DNA of 5,008 bases from a bacterium (GTDB lineage: Bacteria > Auribacterota > JABMQX01): the NCBI GenBank assembly GCA_013203085.1, contig JABMQX010000865.1, forward strand, positions 1-5,008, in the 5' to 3' direction. Shown here piece after piece: positions 1 to 5,008 of the stretch. How positions within the stretch are numbered: the first letter of the stretch is position 1; every line of letters starts with the position of its first letter. The notes under the pieces are model-generated. The model did no database searches and was not told where the DNA came from. It was given only the letters and a program-made list of their open reading frames with translations. The translations under genes and the position numbers were made by a program.

Positions 1-17
1 CGGGCGTGTATCGGCTT

Positions 18-41
18 CCAGCACAGTGCATGCTGTGCCGG
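18..41. other. Short hairpin at the left edge
   Basis: CCAGCACAG at 18-26 and CTGTGCCGG at 33-41 pair at 8 of 9 positions (A20-C39 is the mismatch) around the loop TGCATG. No T-tract follows on either strand, so it does not look like a complete intrinsic terminator. It could belong to the 3' end of a gene that ends outside or near the left edge. Confidence 0.25.
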
Positions 42-157
42 CGAGCGATTGGATGGCGCGGGGGGCGAGAGACGTCCGACGGTTCCGGCCCCTTTACGAT
101 TGTGGCGCGGTTGCCTGATATTCATGCCGCGCATCTTTATTTAATTGGAGGTGTCAA

Positions 158-250
158 TTGTCTGTCCCTCGGATGTGGAAGGGTTGTCCGCGAAACACGA
201 AGCCCTATTTCCCGCCGAGGGCAAATGACGCGGAGGGAGGATTACCTTGA
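158..250 (+). CDS. Possible 30-codon leader peptide ending on the hppA start
   Basis: A TTG at 158 is preceded by GGAGG at 147-151 with a 6-nt spacer, the same arrangement as for hppA. The frame runs 30 codons, begins (M)SVPRMWKGCPRNTK, contains a Pro-rich PYFPP stretch, and ends at TGA 248-250, which overlaps the hppA TTG at 247-249. That overlap would couple translation of the two. An ATG at 173 in the same frame is an alternative start. The peptide matches no family I recognise. The reading frame may be chance; the well-placed Shine-Dalgarno site and the exact stop/start overlap are the only support. Confidence 0.25.
   Translation: MSVPRMWKGCPRNTKPYFPPRANDAEGGLP
166..221 (+). promoter_or_regulatory. 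Possible structured hppA leader (nested hairpin)
   Basis: CCCTCGG at 166-172 is perfectly complementary to CCGAGGG at 215-221. Inside it, AGGGTT at 180-185 can pair with AGCCCT at 201-206 through six pairs including one G-U. The nested fold ends 10 nt before the hppA Shine-Dalgarno site. It matches no riboswitch class I recognise. Two short helices this close can arise by chance in GC-rich DNA, and no covariation data are available. Confidence 0.22.
232..240 (+). promoter_or_regulatory. Shine-Dalgarno site fixing the hppA TTG start
   Basis: GGAGGGAGG ends 6 nt before the TTG at 247. In the hppA frame there is a TGA at 226-228, so the start must lie downstream of it, and the first later ATG would remove the first two membrane segments (codon 79). 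The strong site therefore decides for the rare TTG codon, which usually lowers initiation efficiency. Confidence 0.85.
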
Positions 251-2613
251 AAAACGTTCTGGCTGGGTTGTTGCTTGTTATTCTCGTGGGAACCCTGTTC
301 GTGGCGTTCGCTTCTGGGTCGCCGGGCTCATCTTCGGAAGACTCTTCCGCCGTAAGGAGTTCCCCCGAAAACAGCGAAACCCAGGGGAGGGGCAGTCTGT
401 CCACGTGGCTGCTGTGGGGAATCGCCCCTCTTGGCGCGGCATTAGCTCTGGTTTTCGCCTGGCGTTTCTACAATTGGCTCATGGAGAAGGACGAGGGAAC
501 CGAGCAGATGATCTCTGTCGCCCAATACGTGCGGGAGGGAGCAAAAGCCTATATCAAGCGTCAGTACCGCACGGTCGCTATGTTTTTCCTTTTTGCTTTC
601 TTCTTCCTTCTGTTTCTCGCATTGGTGCTTCAAGTGCAGCATTGGCTTGTTTCGATCGCTTTCGTGACCGGCGGCTTTTTCTCCGCGCTGTGCGGCTACC
701 TGGGAATGAAAACCGCCACCAACGCCTCCGCGCGGACAGCCAACGCCGCAAGAACATCCCTCAACAGCGGGCTTCAAGTCGCGTTCCGCAGCGGGGCGGT
801 TATGGGATTGATTGTTGTGGGCTTCGGTTTGCTTTACATCTGCGGCTGGTTCGCCGTCTTGCAAGCGAGGGGCGTCGATTTGAAGGAGACCACCCTCATC
901 ATGCTCTGCTTTGGCATGGGGGCGAGCTCGCAGGCTCTTTTCGCCCGCGTCGGCGGCGGTATCTTCACCAAAGCCGCTGACGTCGGCGCAGACCTCGTCG
1001 GAAAAGTCGAAGCCGGCATCCCCGAGGATGACCCCCGCAACCCTGCAACCATCGCAGATAACGTCGGCGACAACGTCGGCGACGTCGCGGGCATGGGCGC
1101 GGACCTCTTCGAGTCCTACTGTGGTTCCATTCTGGCCACAGCCGCCTTGGGAGCAACTGCCGGACTTGGCTTCAAATCGGTCATCGCCCCCATGGTCATG
1201 GCAGGGATAGGAATCGTCCTGTCCATTGCCGGCATATTCGCCGTGCGAGCAACGGAGGAAGCAACCCAAAAGAACCTCATCCGCGCCCTCGGCAGGGGCG
1301 TAAATCTCAGCGCGGTGGGAATCCTCGTCCTCGGATTTGCCCTTCTCGTGGGGCTGTTCTGGGACTGGAAGCCGGGAGCGAGCTTCTGGGCTGCGGCGAA
1401 GCCAGGAGCCGGCATTTGGGCTGCCGTTGCTACAGGGCTTATCGCCGGCATTATCATCGGGAAATCGTCCGAGTATTTTACCTCCGCCGATTTCAAGCCG
1501 ACCCGGAGCATCGCCGACCAGGCATTGACCGGCCCCGCCACCGTGATTATCGCAGGCGTCTCCACGGGTATGCTTTCCACCGGCGTGCCAGTCCTCGCCA
1601 TCGGCCTGGGCACTATGCTCAGCTTTGCCTTCGCGGGCGGTTTCGTAGATGCTGCGAGGGGGCTTTACGGCATCGGCATCGCTGCCGTTGGCATGCTGTC
1701 AACTCTCGGAATCACGCTCGCTACGGATGCCTACGGACCGATCGCTGACAACGCTGGTGCCAATGCCGAGATGAGCGGCCTCGATCCGGAAGTTCGGCGG
1801 CGTACCGACGCCCTGGATGCCCTCGGCAATACCACCGCGGCGACCGGCAAAGGTTTCGCCATCGGCTCCGCCGCCCTTACCGCACTCGCTCTTCTGGCCG
1901 CATATATAGACCAGGTGCGCGCCGGACTGGAAAGGATCGGGCGCGAGACCATTTACATCGCCGGCGAAGCCGTCGGCGTCGCCCAAGCATCCCTGGCGGA
2001 CCTCATGCGCTATTACAATGTTAATCTCTTGAACCCCAAGGTTCTCCTCGGGCTCTTCTTCGGTAGCGTCCTTGCCTTCGCCTTCTGTGGCCTGACCATG
2101 AAAGCCGTCGGCAGGGCCGCGGGCAAAATGGTGAATGAGGTCAGACGCCAGTTCAGGGAAATCCCTGGCATCATGAGTGGAGAAGCCAAACCAGATTACG
2201 CCGCCTGTGTCGACATTAGTACCCTGGCGGCGCAGAAAGAGATGATTCTTCCATCCCTCATGGCTCTCATAGCCCCCATTGTCGTCGGGCTTCTTTTGGG
2301 CGTTGCCGGCGTCATGGGACTCCTCGCCGGAGGGCTTGCATCCGGTTTCGTACTCGCCGTTTTCATGGCCAATGCCGGCGGCGCCTGGGATAACGCAAAG
2401 AAATCCATCGAAGCGGGGCGGCACGGGGGCAAGGGTTCTCCCGCCCACAAGGCCAGCATCGTGGGCGATACCGTCGGCGATCCTTTCAAGGACACATCAG
2501 GCCCTTCGCTCAATATCCTGATTAAACTGATGAGCATGGTCAGCATCGTGGTTGCCGGGCTTGTCGCCAAATTCGCCCCACAAATCCAGAATTTCCTCGG
2601 AATTGGAGACTGA
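247..2613 (+). CDS. hppA: Membrane-bound ion-translocating pyrophosphatase (K+-dependent type)
   Basis: This integral membrane enzyme hydrolyses cytoplasmic pyrophosphate to phosphate and pumps H+ and/or Na+ across the membrane. The 788-residue product has roughly 16-17 hydrophobic segments, slightly more than the usual 660-770 residues. Visible family motifs are DVGADLVGKVE (245-255), DDPRNPATIADNVGDNVGD (261-279), GMGADLFESY (282-291), DNAGANAEMSG (501-511), GNTTAATGKG (527-536), NAGGAWDNAKK (709-719) and the C-terminal GDTVGDPFKDTSGPS (740-754); together they supply the Mg-pyrophosphate-binding Asp, Asn and Lys residues. Ala531 and Gly534 replace the Lys and Thr of K+-independent enzymes, so K+ dependence is predicted. 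Glu289 is one helical turn before the plant H+-pump glutamate, as in Na+ pumps. The start is TTG: an in-frame stop at 226-228 excludes an upstream start, and the GGAGGGAGG at 232-240 lies 6 nt away. Oddities are a Ser-rich stretch at 24-50, a 10-codon internal repeat and a long loop at about 554-595. The family assignment is near certain; the pumped ion is inferred. Confidence 0.98.
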   Translation: MKNVLAGLLLVILVGTLFVAFASGSPGSSSEDSSAVRSSPENSETQGRGSLSTWLLWGIAPLGAALALVFAWRFYNWLMEKDEGTEQMISVAQYVREGAKAYIKRQYRTVAMFFLFAFFFLLFLALVLQVQHWLVSIAFVTGGFFSALCGYLGMKTATNASARTANAARTSLNSGLQVAFRSGAVMGLIVVGFGLLYICGWFAVLQARGVDLKETTLIMLCFGMGASSQALFARVGGGIFTKAADVGADLVGKVEAGIPEDDPRNPATIADNVGDNVGDVAGMGADLFESYCGSILATAALGATAGLGFKSVIAPMVMAGIGIVLSIAGIFAVRATEEATQKNLIRALGRGVNLSAVGILVLGFALLVGLFWDWKPGASFWAAAKPGAGIWAAVATGLIAGIIIGKSSEYFTSADFKPTRSIADQALTGPATVIIAGVSTGMLSTGVPVLAIGLGTMLSFAFAGGFVDAARGLYGIGIAAVGMLSTLGITLATDAYGPIADNAGANAEMSGLDPEVRRRTDALDALGNTTAATGKGFAIGSAALTALALLAAYIDQVRAGLERIGRETIYIAGEAVGVAQASLADLMRYYNVNLLNPKVLLGLFFGSVLAFAFCGLTMKAVGRAAGKMVNEVRRQFREIPGIMSGEAKPDYAACVDISTLAAQKEMILPSLMALIAPIVVGLLLGVAGVMGLLAGGLASGFVLAVFMANAGGAWDNAKKSIEAGRHGGKGSPAHKASIVGDTVGDPFKDTSGPSLNILIKLMSMVSIVVAGLVAKFAPQIQNFLGIGD
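1369..1428 (+). repeat. In-frame 10-codon tandem duplication inside hppA
   Basis: Two adjacent 30-nt units, 1369-1398 and 1399-1428, match at 22 of 30 bases and encode KPGASFWAAA and KPGAGIWAAV (7 of 10 residues identical). They lie at residues 375-394, in and beside a loop between two hydrophobic segments. Most mismatches are at codon third positions, consistent with an old duplication under protein-level constraint, but convergence of a Gly/Ala/Trp-rich segment is also possible. Confidence 0.45.
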
Positions 2614-2645
2614 CGCCGACGAGATAGGGTTGCCGCATCTATATC

Positions 2646-2686
2646 CGCCTCCAGAGGCGATGGTTCACCGTTATCAAACCGGTATC
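2646..2686. promoter_or_regulatory. Hairpin and direct repeat in the hppA-cupin gap
   Basis: The 86-nt gap after hppA holds a GC-rich hairpin, CGCCTC (2646-2651) with GAGGCG (2654-2659), lacking a T-tract. It is followed by two near-identical 9-mers, ACCGTTATC (2667-2675) and ACCGGTATC (2678-2686), spaced 11 nt start to start, about one helical turn. The second copy directly abuts the cupin ribosome binding site. No clear -35/-10 pair was found, so the cupin may be read through from hppA. An operator or a processing site is possible but unproven. Confidence 0.2.
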
Positions 2687-2699
2687 GGAGGGGGAGGCC

Positions 2700-3035
2700 A
2701 TGGAAAGAGTCAATGAGAACGAAAAGGAATTCCGTTTCCAGGACAGCGGCCCAAAATACCTCTTTCGTGGGCCGAAGCACGAATGGGGGATCATCGTCTT
2801 TAAGCCCGGCCAGGAGCTCGGCGCCCATTTCCACGATGAAGTCGAGGAGACATTCTTCTTCCTCGAAGGTGAACCGAAAATGGTCGTTGACGATGCGGAG
2901 TATCGGGTGAGAGAGGGAGATGCCTTCCGCATCGAGCCCAAAGAAAAGCACAACATCATCAACGACAGCGATTCCGACACCCGCATCGTCTTCATCAAGT
3001 GCCCGTACCTGCCGAAGGATAAGACGGCGGTGTAA
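2700..3035 (+). CDS. Small single-domain cupin protein
   Basis: The 111-residue product is one conserved cupin barrel with no signal peptide, so it is probably cytoplasmic. Cupin motif 1 is complete: Gly37, His43, His45, Glu50 and Gly57 have the standard spacing. Motif 2 has Gly73, His84 and Asn88, but the usual Pro and Gly are replaced by Glu79 and Lys81, giving GDAFRIEPKEKHNIIN at 73-88. Three His and one Glu can still bind a divalent metal. Such proteins include isomerases, dioxygenases, sugar-binding and sensor proteins, so no substrate can be named. The ATG start is supported by GGAGG at 2687-2691, 8 nt upstream. It lies 86 nt after hppA on the same strand and may share its transcript. 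The fold is secure; the function is unknown. Confidence 0.93.
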   Translation: MERVNENEKEFRFQDSGPKYLFRGPKHEWGIIVFKPGQELGAHFHDEVEETFFFLEGEPKMVVDDAEYRVREGDAFRIEPKEKHNIINDSDSDTRIVFIKCPYLPKDKTAV

Positions 3036-3084
3036 TGCTCTGCCTCTCTACGTCATGGAAGAGTGTAAAACGCGGGGACACAAA

Positions 3085-3103
3085 GGCCCTGAGGCGAAGG
3101 GTC
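3085..3103 (-). terminator. Weak hairpin in the convergent gap
   Basis: GGCCCT at 3085-3090 pairs with AGGGTC at 3098-3103 (six pairs, one G-U) around a 7-nt loop. Read on the minus strand, it lies just after the permease stop codon and is followed by only TTTG, so it would be a weak terminator. Nothing better was seen in 3036-3108 for either converging gene. Confidence 0.22.
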
Positions 3104-3108
3104 AATAG

Positions 3109-3936
3109 CTATGCTCGGAACTTGGGGTCTATCCTATCCCGCAGGGCATCGCCGAAGATATTGAAGGCAATCACAGTTATGGCGATTGCCAGTCCCGGAA
3201 AGACGCTCATCCACGGCTGTGACCTGAGATAGTCGCTGCCGAGATTTACCATTGATCCCCACGTCGGCAACTTCGTGGGACTGGCGCCGAGACCGAGGAA
3301 ACTCAGCGCCGATTCCGCGAGGATGAACCCTCCGATCTTCAAGCTCGCGGCGACTATCACCAACGGCATGCAATTCGGCAAGAGATGTCTGAAAATGATC
3401 CTCCTCGCCGGAGAGCCGACCGATTCCGCGGCTATCACATATTCCTTAACTTTCTGCGAAAGCACCATCCCCCGCACCAACCTGGCAAAACTCGCCCAGC
3501 CCACAACAGAAAGCGCCAGGAACACCGTCGTGATTCCCGGCCCGAGCACTACGCTTATGGCTATTGCAAGAAGCAGGCTCGGAAAGGCGAGCGTCAGGTC
3601 AATCAAGGCTCGGATTCCGGCGTCAACGATTCCCCCGAAGTAGCCGGAGACCAACCCTAAAGAAACCCCGATGGCAAGCGAGATGGCAGTCGCTGTCACC
3701 CCTACGAAGAGGGATACCCGGCTGCCATAGACGACCAGGCGAAAAACATCTCGCCCCATGTGGTCTGTCCCGAAGGGATGTTTCCAACTCGGCGGCAGTT
3801 TCGCAGGCGCGTAGTACAGTTCGCGAGTCTTCGGCGGAGAAATGAGCGGTGCGGCAATCGCCGTCAATAGAAGAAAGACAATGATCGCCCCGCAAGCCGT
3901 ACCCAGTCTGTTTCCTCGGAAGATTCTCAACCTCAT
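3109..3936 (-). CDS. ABC transporter permease, DppC/OppC family
   Basis: This is one of the two membrane subunits of a peptide, nickel or opine-type ABC importer. The 275-residue protein looks full length: an N-terminal membrane helix (about 12-33), the family motif HPFGTDHMGRDVF (53-65), central membrane segments, the ATPase-contacting EAA-type loop IAAESVGSPARRIIFRHLLPN (as IAAESVG at 168-174 and LLPN at 185-188), the signature ESALSFLGLG (208-217) with PTWGSM (224-229), and the C-terminal FNIFGDALRDRIDP (258-271). The substrate cannot be predicted from this subunit. DppC genes usually follow dppB, but here the upstream neighbour is an unrelated hydrolase ending in a terminator, and no binding protein or ATPase is present. 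An in-frame TAA eight codons upstream fixes the start near the ATG at 3936, which has no visible Shine-Dalgarno site. The frame is intact, so it is not called a pseudogene. Confidence 0.95.
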   Translation of the reverse strand: MRLRIFRGNRLGTACGAIIVFLLLTAIAAPLISPPKTRELYYAPAKLPPSWKHPFGTDHMGRDVFRLVVYGSRVSLFVGVTATAISLAIGVSLGLVSGYFGGIVDAGIRALIDLTLAFPSLLLAIAISVVLGPGITTVFLALSVVGWASFARLVRGMVLSQKVKEYVIAAESVGSPARRIIFRHLLPNCMPLVIVAASLKIGGFILAESALSFLGLGASPTKLPTWGSMVNLGSDYLRSQPWMSVFPGLAIAITVIAFNIFGDALRDRIDPKFRA

Positions 3937-3964
3937 TGCGACGCGGTGCGGAATCTGGGCTTAG

Positions 3965-3991
3965 AAAAAAGTTCGTGACAAGCCTCACGAA
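3965..3991 (-). terminator. Intrinsic terminator of the hydrolase gene
   Basis: On the minus strand a perfect 7-bp stem, TTCGTGA with TCACGAA (3985-3991 and 3972-3978), encloses the 6-nt loop GGCTTG and is followed by C and six T residues (3970-3965). The hydrolase stop codon TGA (3987-3985) lies inside the first arm, so the stem forms from the last coding bases. Only 28 nt separate the T-tract from the downstream permease ATG. A TTGTCA at 3981-3976 with CAGATT at 3957-3952 (18-nt spacer) is a weak candidate promoter for the permease overlapping this element. Confidence 0.85.
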
Positions 3992-4770
3992 AGCTCGATT
4001 TTCTCGCTCACCTCGTGCTGTTTCGCCACGATGATAGGGATATGGCTCATACCCGCCTTCCTCAGGTGCTTTTCGGCAGCGCTCCTCGCCAGGTCAGGGG
4101 TGTTGCAGTCGCGGCTGATATGGGCAAGAACGACTTTCGCAAGCCTTTCGTGAGCTATCTCAGCGAGGAGTTTTCCGGCGCTTTCATTAGAAAGGTGTCC
4201 CGTCTTTCCCAAGATTCTCTGCTTCAACGACCACGGGCGGTGGGTTGTGTTCTTGAGAAGGTTCTCGTCGTGGTTCGCCTCGATGATCACGCAGTCGCAG
4301 TCTTTCATCCTCTCGCGGATCAGTCCCGTAATAAATCCCAGATCAGTGGCCACCGCAACCTTCAGACCATTGCACAATATCTCAAAGCCCACTGGGTCAA
4401 TCGCATCGTGAAGCACCGAAAAGGGATTGATCGTTACATCCGCGATGGAGAAGGGGTCGCCGTTCGAGAAAAGGCGAAGGTTGTGGGGCAGCGAACCGGT
4501 TGCCTTCTCAATTGCCTCGGCAGTAAGGCGGTTTGTATAGCAGAAGACTTTCGGGTGGTACTTGAGGAACTTGAGCCCCTTGATGTGATCGGTGTGCTCG
4601 TGGCTGATCAGCACGGCGTCAATTTGCGCCGGGTCAACCCCAATCTGTTCCAGCCGCTGTGAAAGTTGCCTCGGACTGAACCCGATGTCAATCAAAATGC
4701 GAGCATTAGCGAAGGAAAGGTAGATTGCGTTTCCTCCACTCCCGCTGCCCAGAATCCACAGTCGCGTCAT
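3985..4770 (-). CDS. Metallo-beta-lactamase-fold hydrolase, WalJ/YycJ-like
   Basis: This cytoplasmic 261-residue protein belongs to the YycJ/WalJ-like branch of the metallo-beta-lactamase fold, related to PhnP-type phosphodiesterases. It opens with the family hallmark LGSGSGGN (7-14). It then shows the metal-binding SHEHTDH (56-62, with His57, His59, Asp61, His62), His121 in HDAIDPVGF, Asp143 in ATDLG, EANHD (164-168), GHLSN (191-195) and a late His217 in LAHISRD. These supply a complete set for two metal ions, so an active enzyme, probably a nucleic-acid or nucleotide phosphodiesterase, is inferred; the substrate is unknown. In Firmicutes walJ accompanies the walRK two-component genes, which are absent here. 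ATG at 4770 is chosen over an in-frame TTG at 4797 because GAGGG (4783-4779) lies 8 nt upstream, the family begins just before LGSGS, and the predicted transcript would start only about 11 nt before that TTG. Confidence 0.95.
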   Translation of the reverse strand: MTRLWILGSGSGGNAIYLSFANARILIDIGFSPRQLSQRLEQIGVDPAQIDAVLISHEHTDHIKGLKFLKYHPKVFCYTNRLTAEAIEKATGSLPHNLRLFSNGDPFSIADVTINPFSVLHDAIDPVGFEILCNGLKVAVATDLGFITGLIRERMKDCDCVIIEANHDENLLKNTTHRPWSLKQRILGKTGHLSNESAGKLLAEIAHERLAKVVLAHISRDCNTPDLARSAAEKHLRKAGMSHIPIIVAKQHEVSEKIELS

Positions 4771-4814
4771 TTCACTCGCCCTCGGAAACCGAATCAAGAA
4801 AAGCTCTCATTTCC

Positions 4815-4843
4815 ACTATAATCTGCGCCTTATTCTCTGTCAA
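4815..4843 (-). promoter_or_regulatory. Sigma-70-type promoter for the hydrolase
   Basis: On the minus strand a perfect -35 box TTGACA (4843-4838) is followed by a 17-nt spacer and a -10 box TATAGT (4820-4815, one mismatch to TATAAT). Transcription would begin near 4808, giving about 38 nt of leader before the ATG at 4770. This is the best promoter in the window and suggests strong, constitutive housekeeping expression. Confidence 0.8.
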
Positions 4844-4890
4844 AAGATATATTGCCGTAACCCCTCAGTTTCGGGTGGACATGAACTCAC

Positions 4891-4917
4891 CGCAGAGAGC
4901 GCGGAGAGCGCAGAGAA
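4891..4917. repeat. Three tandem 9-bp purine-rich units
   Basis: CGCAGAGAG (4891-4899), CGCGGAGAG (4900-4908) and CGCAGAGAA (4909-4917) are consecutive 9-mers, each with one difference from its neighbour or from the shared pattern. The tract is followed by a short A-run. It lies in the gap upstream of the hydrolase promoter, outside any supported gene. Similar CGCAGAGA-type tracts are, from memory, common between genes in several environmental bacterial phyla; their origin and role are not known to me. Confidence 0.6.
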
Positions 4918-5008
4918 AAAACATGGATGTCTCCGATGGGCAAAGAGAACATCGCCGCAGGAGGTCAGAAGACTCGGCAGACCTCTCGTTTTCTCATATC
5001 GTCAGCTC

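Noticed and set aside
62..95. GGGGC/GCCCC inverted repeat followed by TTT
   Set aside because: A 5-bp stem with a loop over 20 nt and three T residues is too weak to call a terminator.
93..143. Possible hppA promoters, such as TTTACG (93-98) with GATATT (117-122), or TTGCCT (111-116) with TTTATT (136-141)
   Set aside because: Boxes match the consensus at only about four of six positions and spacers are 18-19 nt; several equally weak options coexist.
1..144. Frame open from the left edge to TAA at 142-144, possibly the end of an upstream gene
   Set aside because: Its 47 codons show no recognisable motif and are rich in Arg and Cys; there is too little to distinguish it from noncoding DNA.
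6..980. Long plus-strand open frame of 324 codons overlapping the start of hppA
   Set aside because: It has no family motif, is very Arg-rich and overlaps the unmistakable pyrophosphatase in another frame; it is a GC-rich shadow.
442..1269. Minus-strand open frame of 275 codons inside hppA
   Set aside because: It is antisense to the conserved hppA motifs, with His/Glu/Asp-rich composition typical of a complement shadow.
1699..2951. Minus-strand open frames of about 250 codons across the hppA end and the cupin
   Set aside because: They are antisense to two real genes and span the gap between them without any protein-family signal.
4015..4662. Plus-strand open frame of 215 codons opposite the hydrolase
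   Set aside because: It mirrors the metal-binding coding region and has no start signal or family motif.
4771..4797. Nine-codon N-terminal extension of the hydrolase from TTG at 4797
   Set aside because: Its start would lie only about 11 nt from the predicted transcription start and lacks a good ribosome binding site; ATG 4770 fits the family N-terminus.
4961..4992. GAGGTC/GACCTC inverted repeat followed by TCGTTTT, terminator-like
   Set aside because: The stem is only 6 bp with a 13-nt loop, the T-run is short and no plus-strand gene ends before it.
4881..5008. Plus-strand frames starting at ATG 4881/4923 and ATG 4936, open to the right edge
   Set aside because: None has a convincing ribosome binding site or motif, and the first runs through the 9-bp repeat; the remaining length is too short to judge.

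Overview
The window is an ordinary bacterial chromosomal segment, moderately GC-rich, carrying four convincing protein genes. Two lie on the plus strand: hppA, a membrane-bound ion-pumping pyrophosphatase, followed by a small cupin. Two lie on the minus strand: a DppC/OppC-type ABC transporter permease and a WalJ/YycJ-like metallo-beta-lactamase-fold hydrolase. The two pairs converge at about 3036-3108. Ribosome binding sites of the GGAGG type, a TTG start on hppA and a consensus-like sigma-70 promoter show standard bacterial expression signals. A purine-rich 9-bp repeat at the right edge is of a type I recall from large genomes of environmental, often uncultivated, phyla. The phylum cannot be fixed from this sequence.

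Region by region: 1-246 is the hppA upstream region, with several small hairpins and a possible 30-codon leader reading frame whose stop overlaps the hppA TTG start. 247-2613 is hppA. Its residues predict a K+-dependent enzyme, and the gate glutamate is in the position seen in Na+-pumping members. 2614-2699 is a short gap with a hairpin and a near-identical direct repeat. 2700-3035 is the single-domain cupin. 3036-3108 is the convergent gap, with only a weak hairpin. 3109-3936 (minus) is the permease, without its usual DppB, DppA or ATPase partners. 3965-3991 is a clear intrinsic terminator for the hydrolase, whose stop codon lies inside the stem. 3985-4770 (minus) is the hydrolase, driven by a strong promoter at 4815-4843. 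4844-5008 holds the 9-bp repeat and no supported gene.

The genes do not form an obvious pathway. hppA couples hydrolysis of the pyrophosphate made in biosynthesis to ion export. The cupin may be co-transcribed with it, but no functional link can be read. The permease is probably part of a peptide or nickel importer encoded elsewhere. The hydrolase resembles housekeeping phosphodiesterases. I see no defence, mobile or CRISPR system and no clear novel multi-gene system. The most useful leads are the permease with almost no room for its own promoter, the hppA leader, and the ion specificity of HppA.
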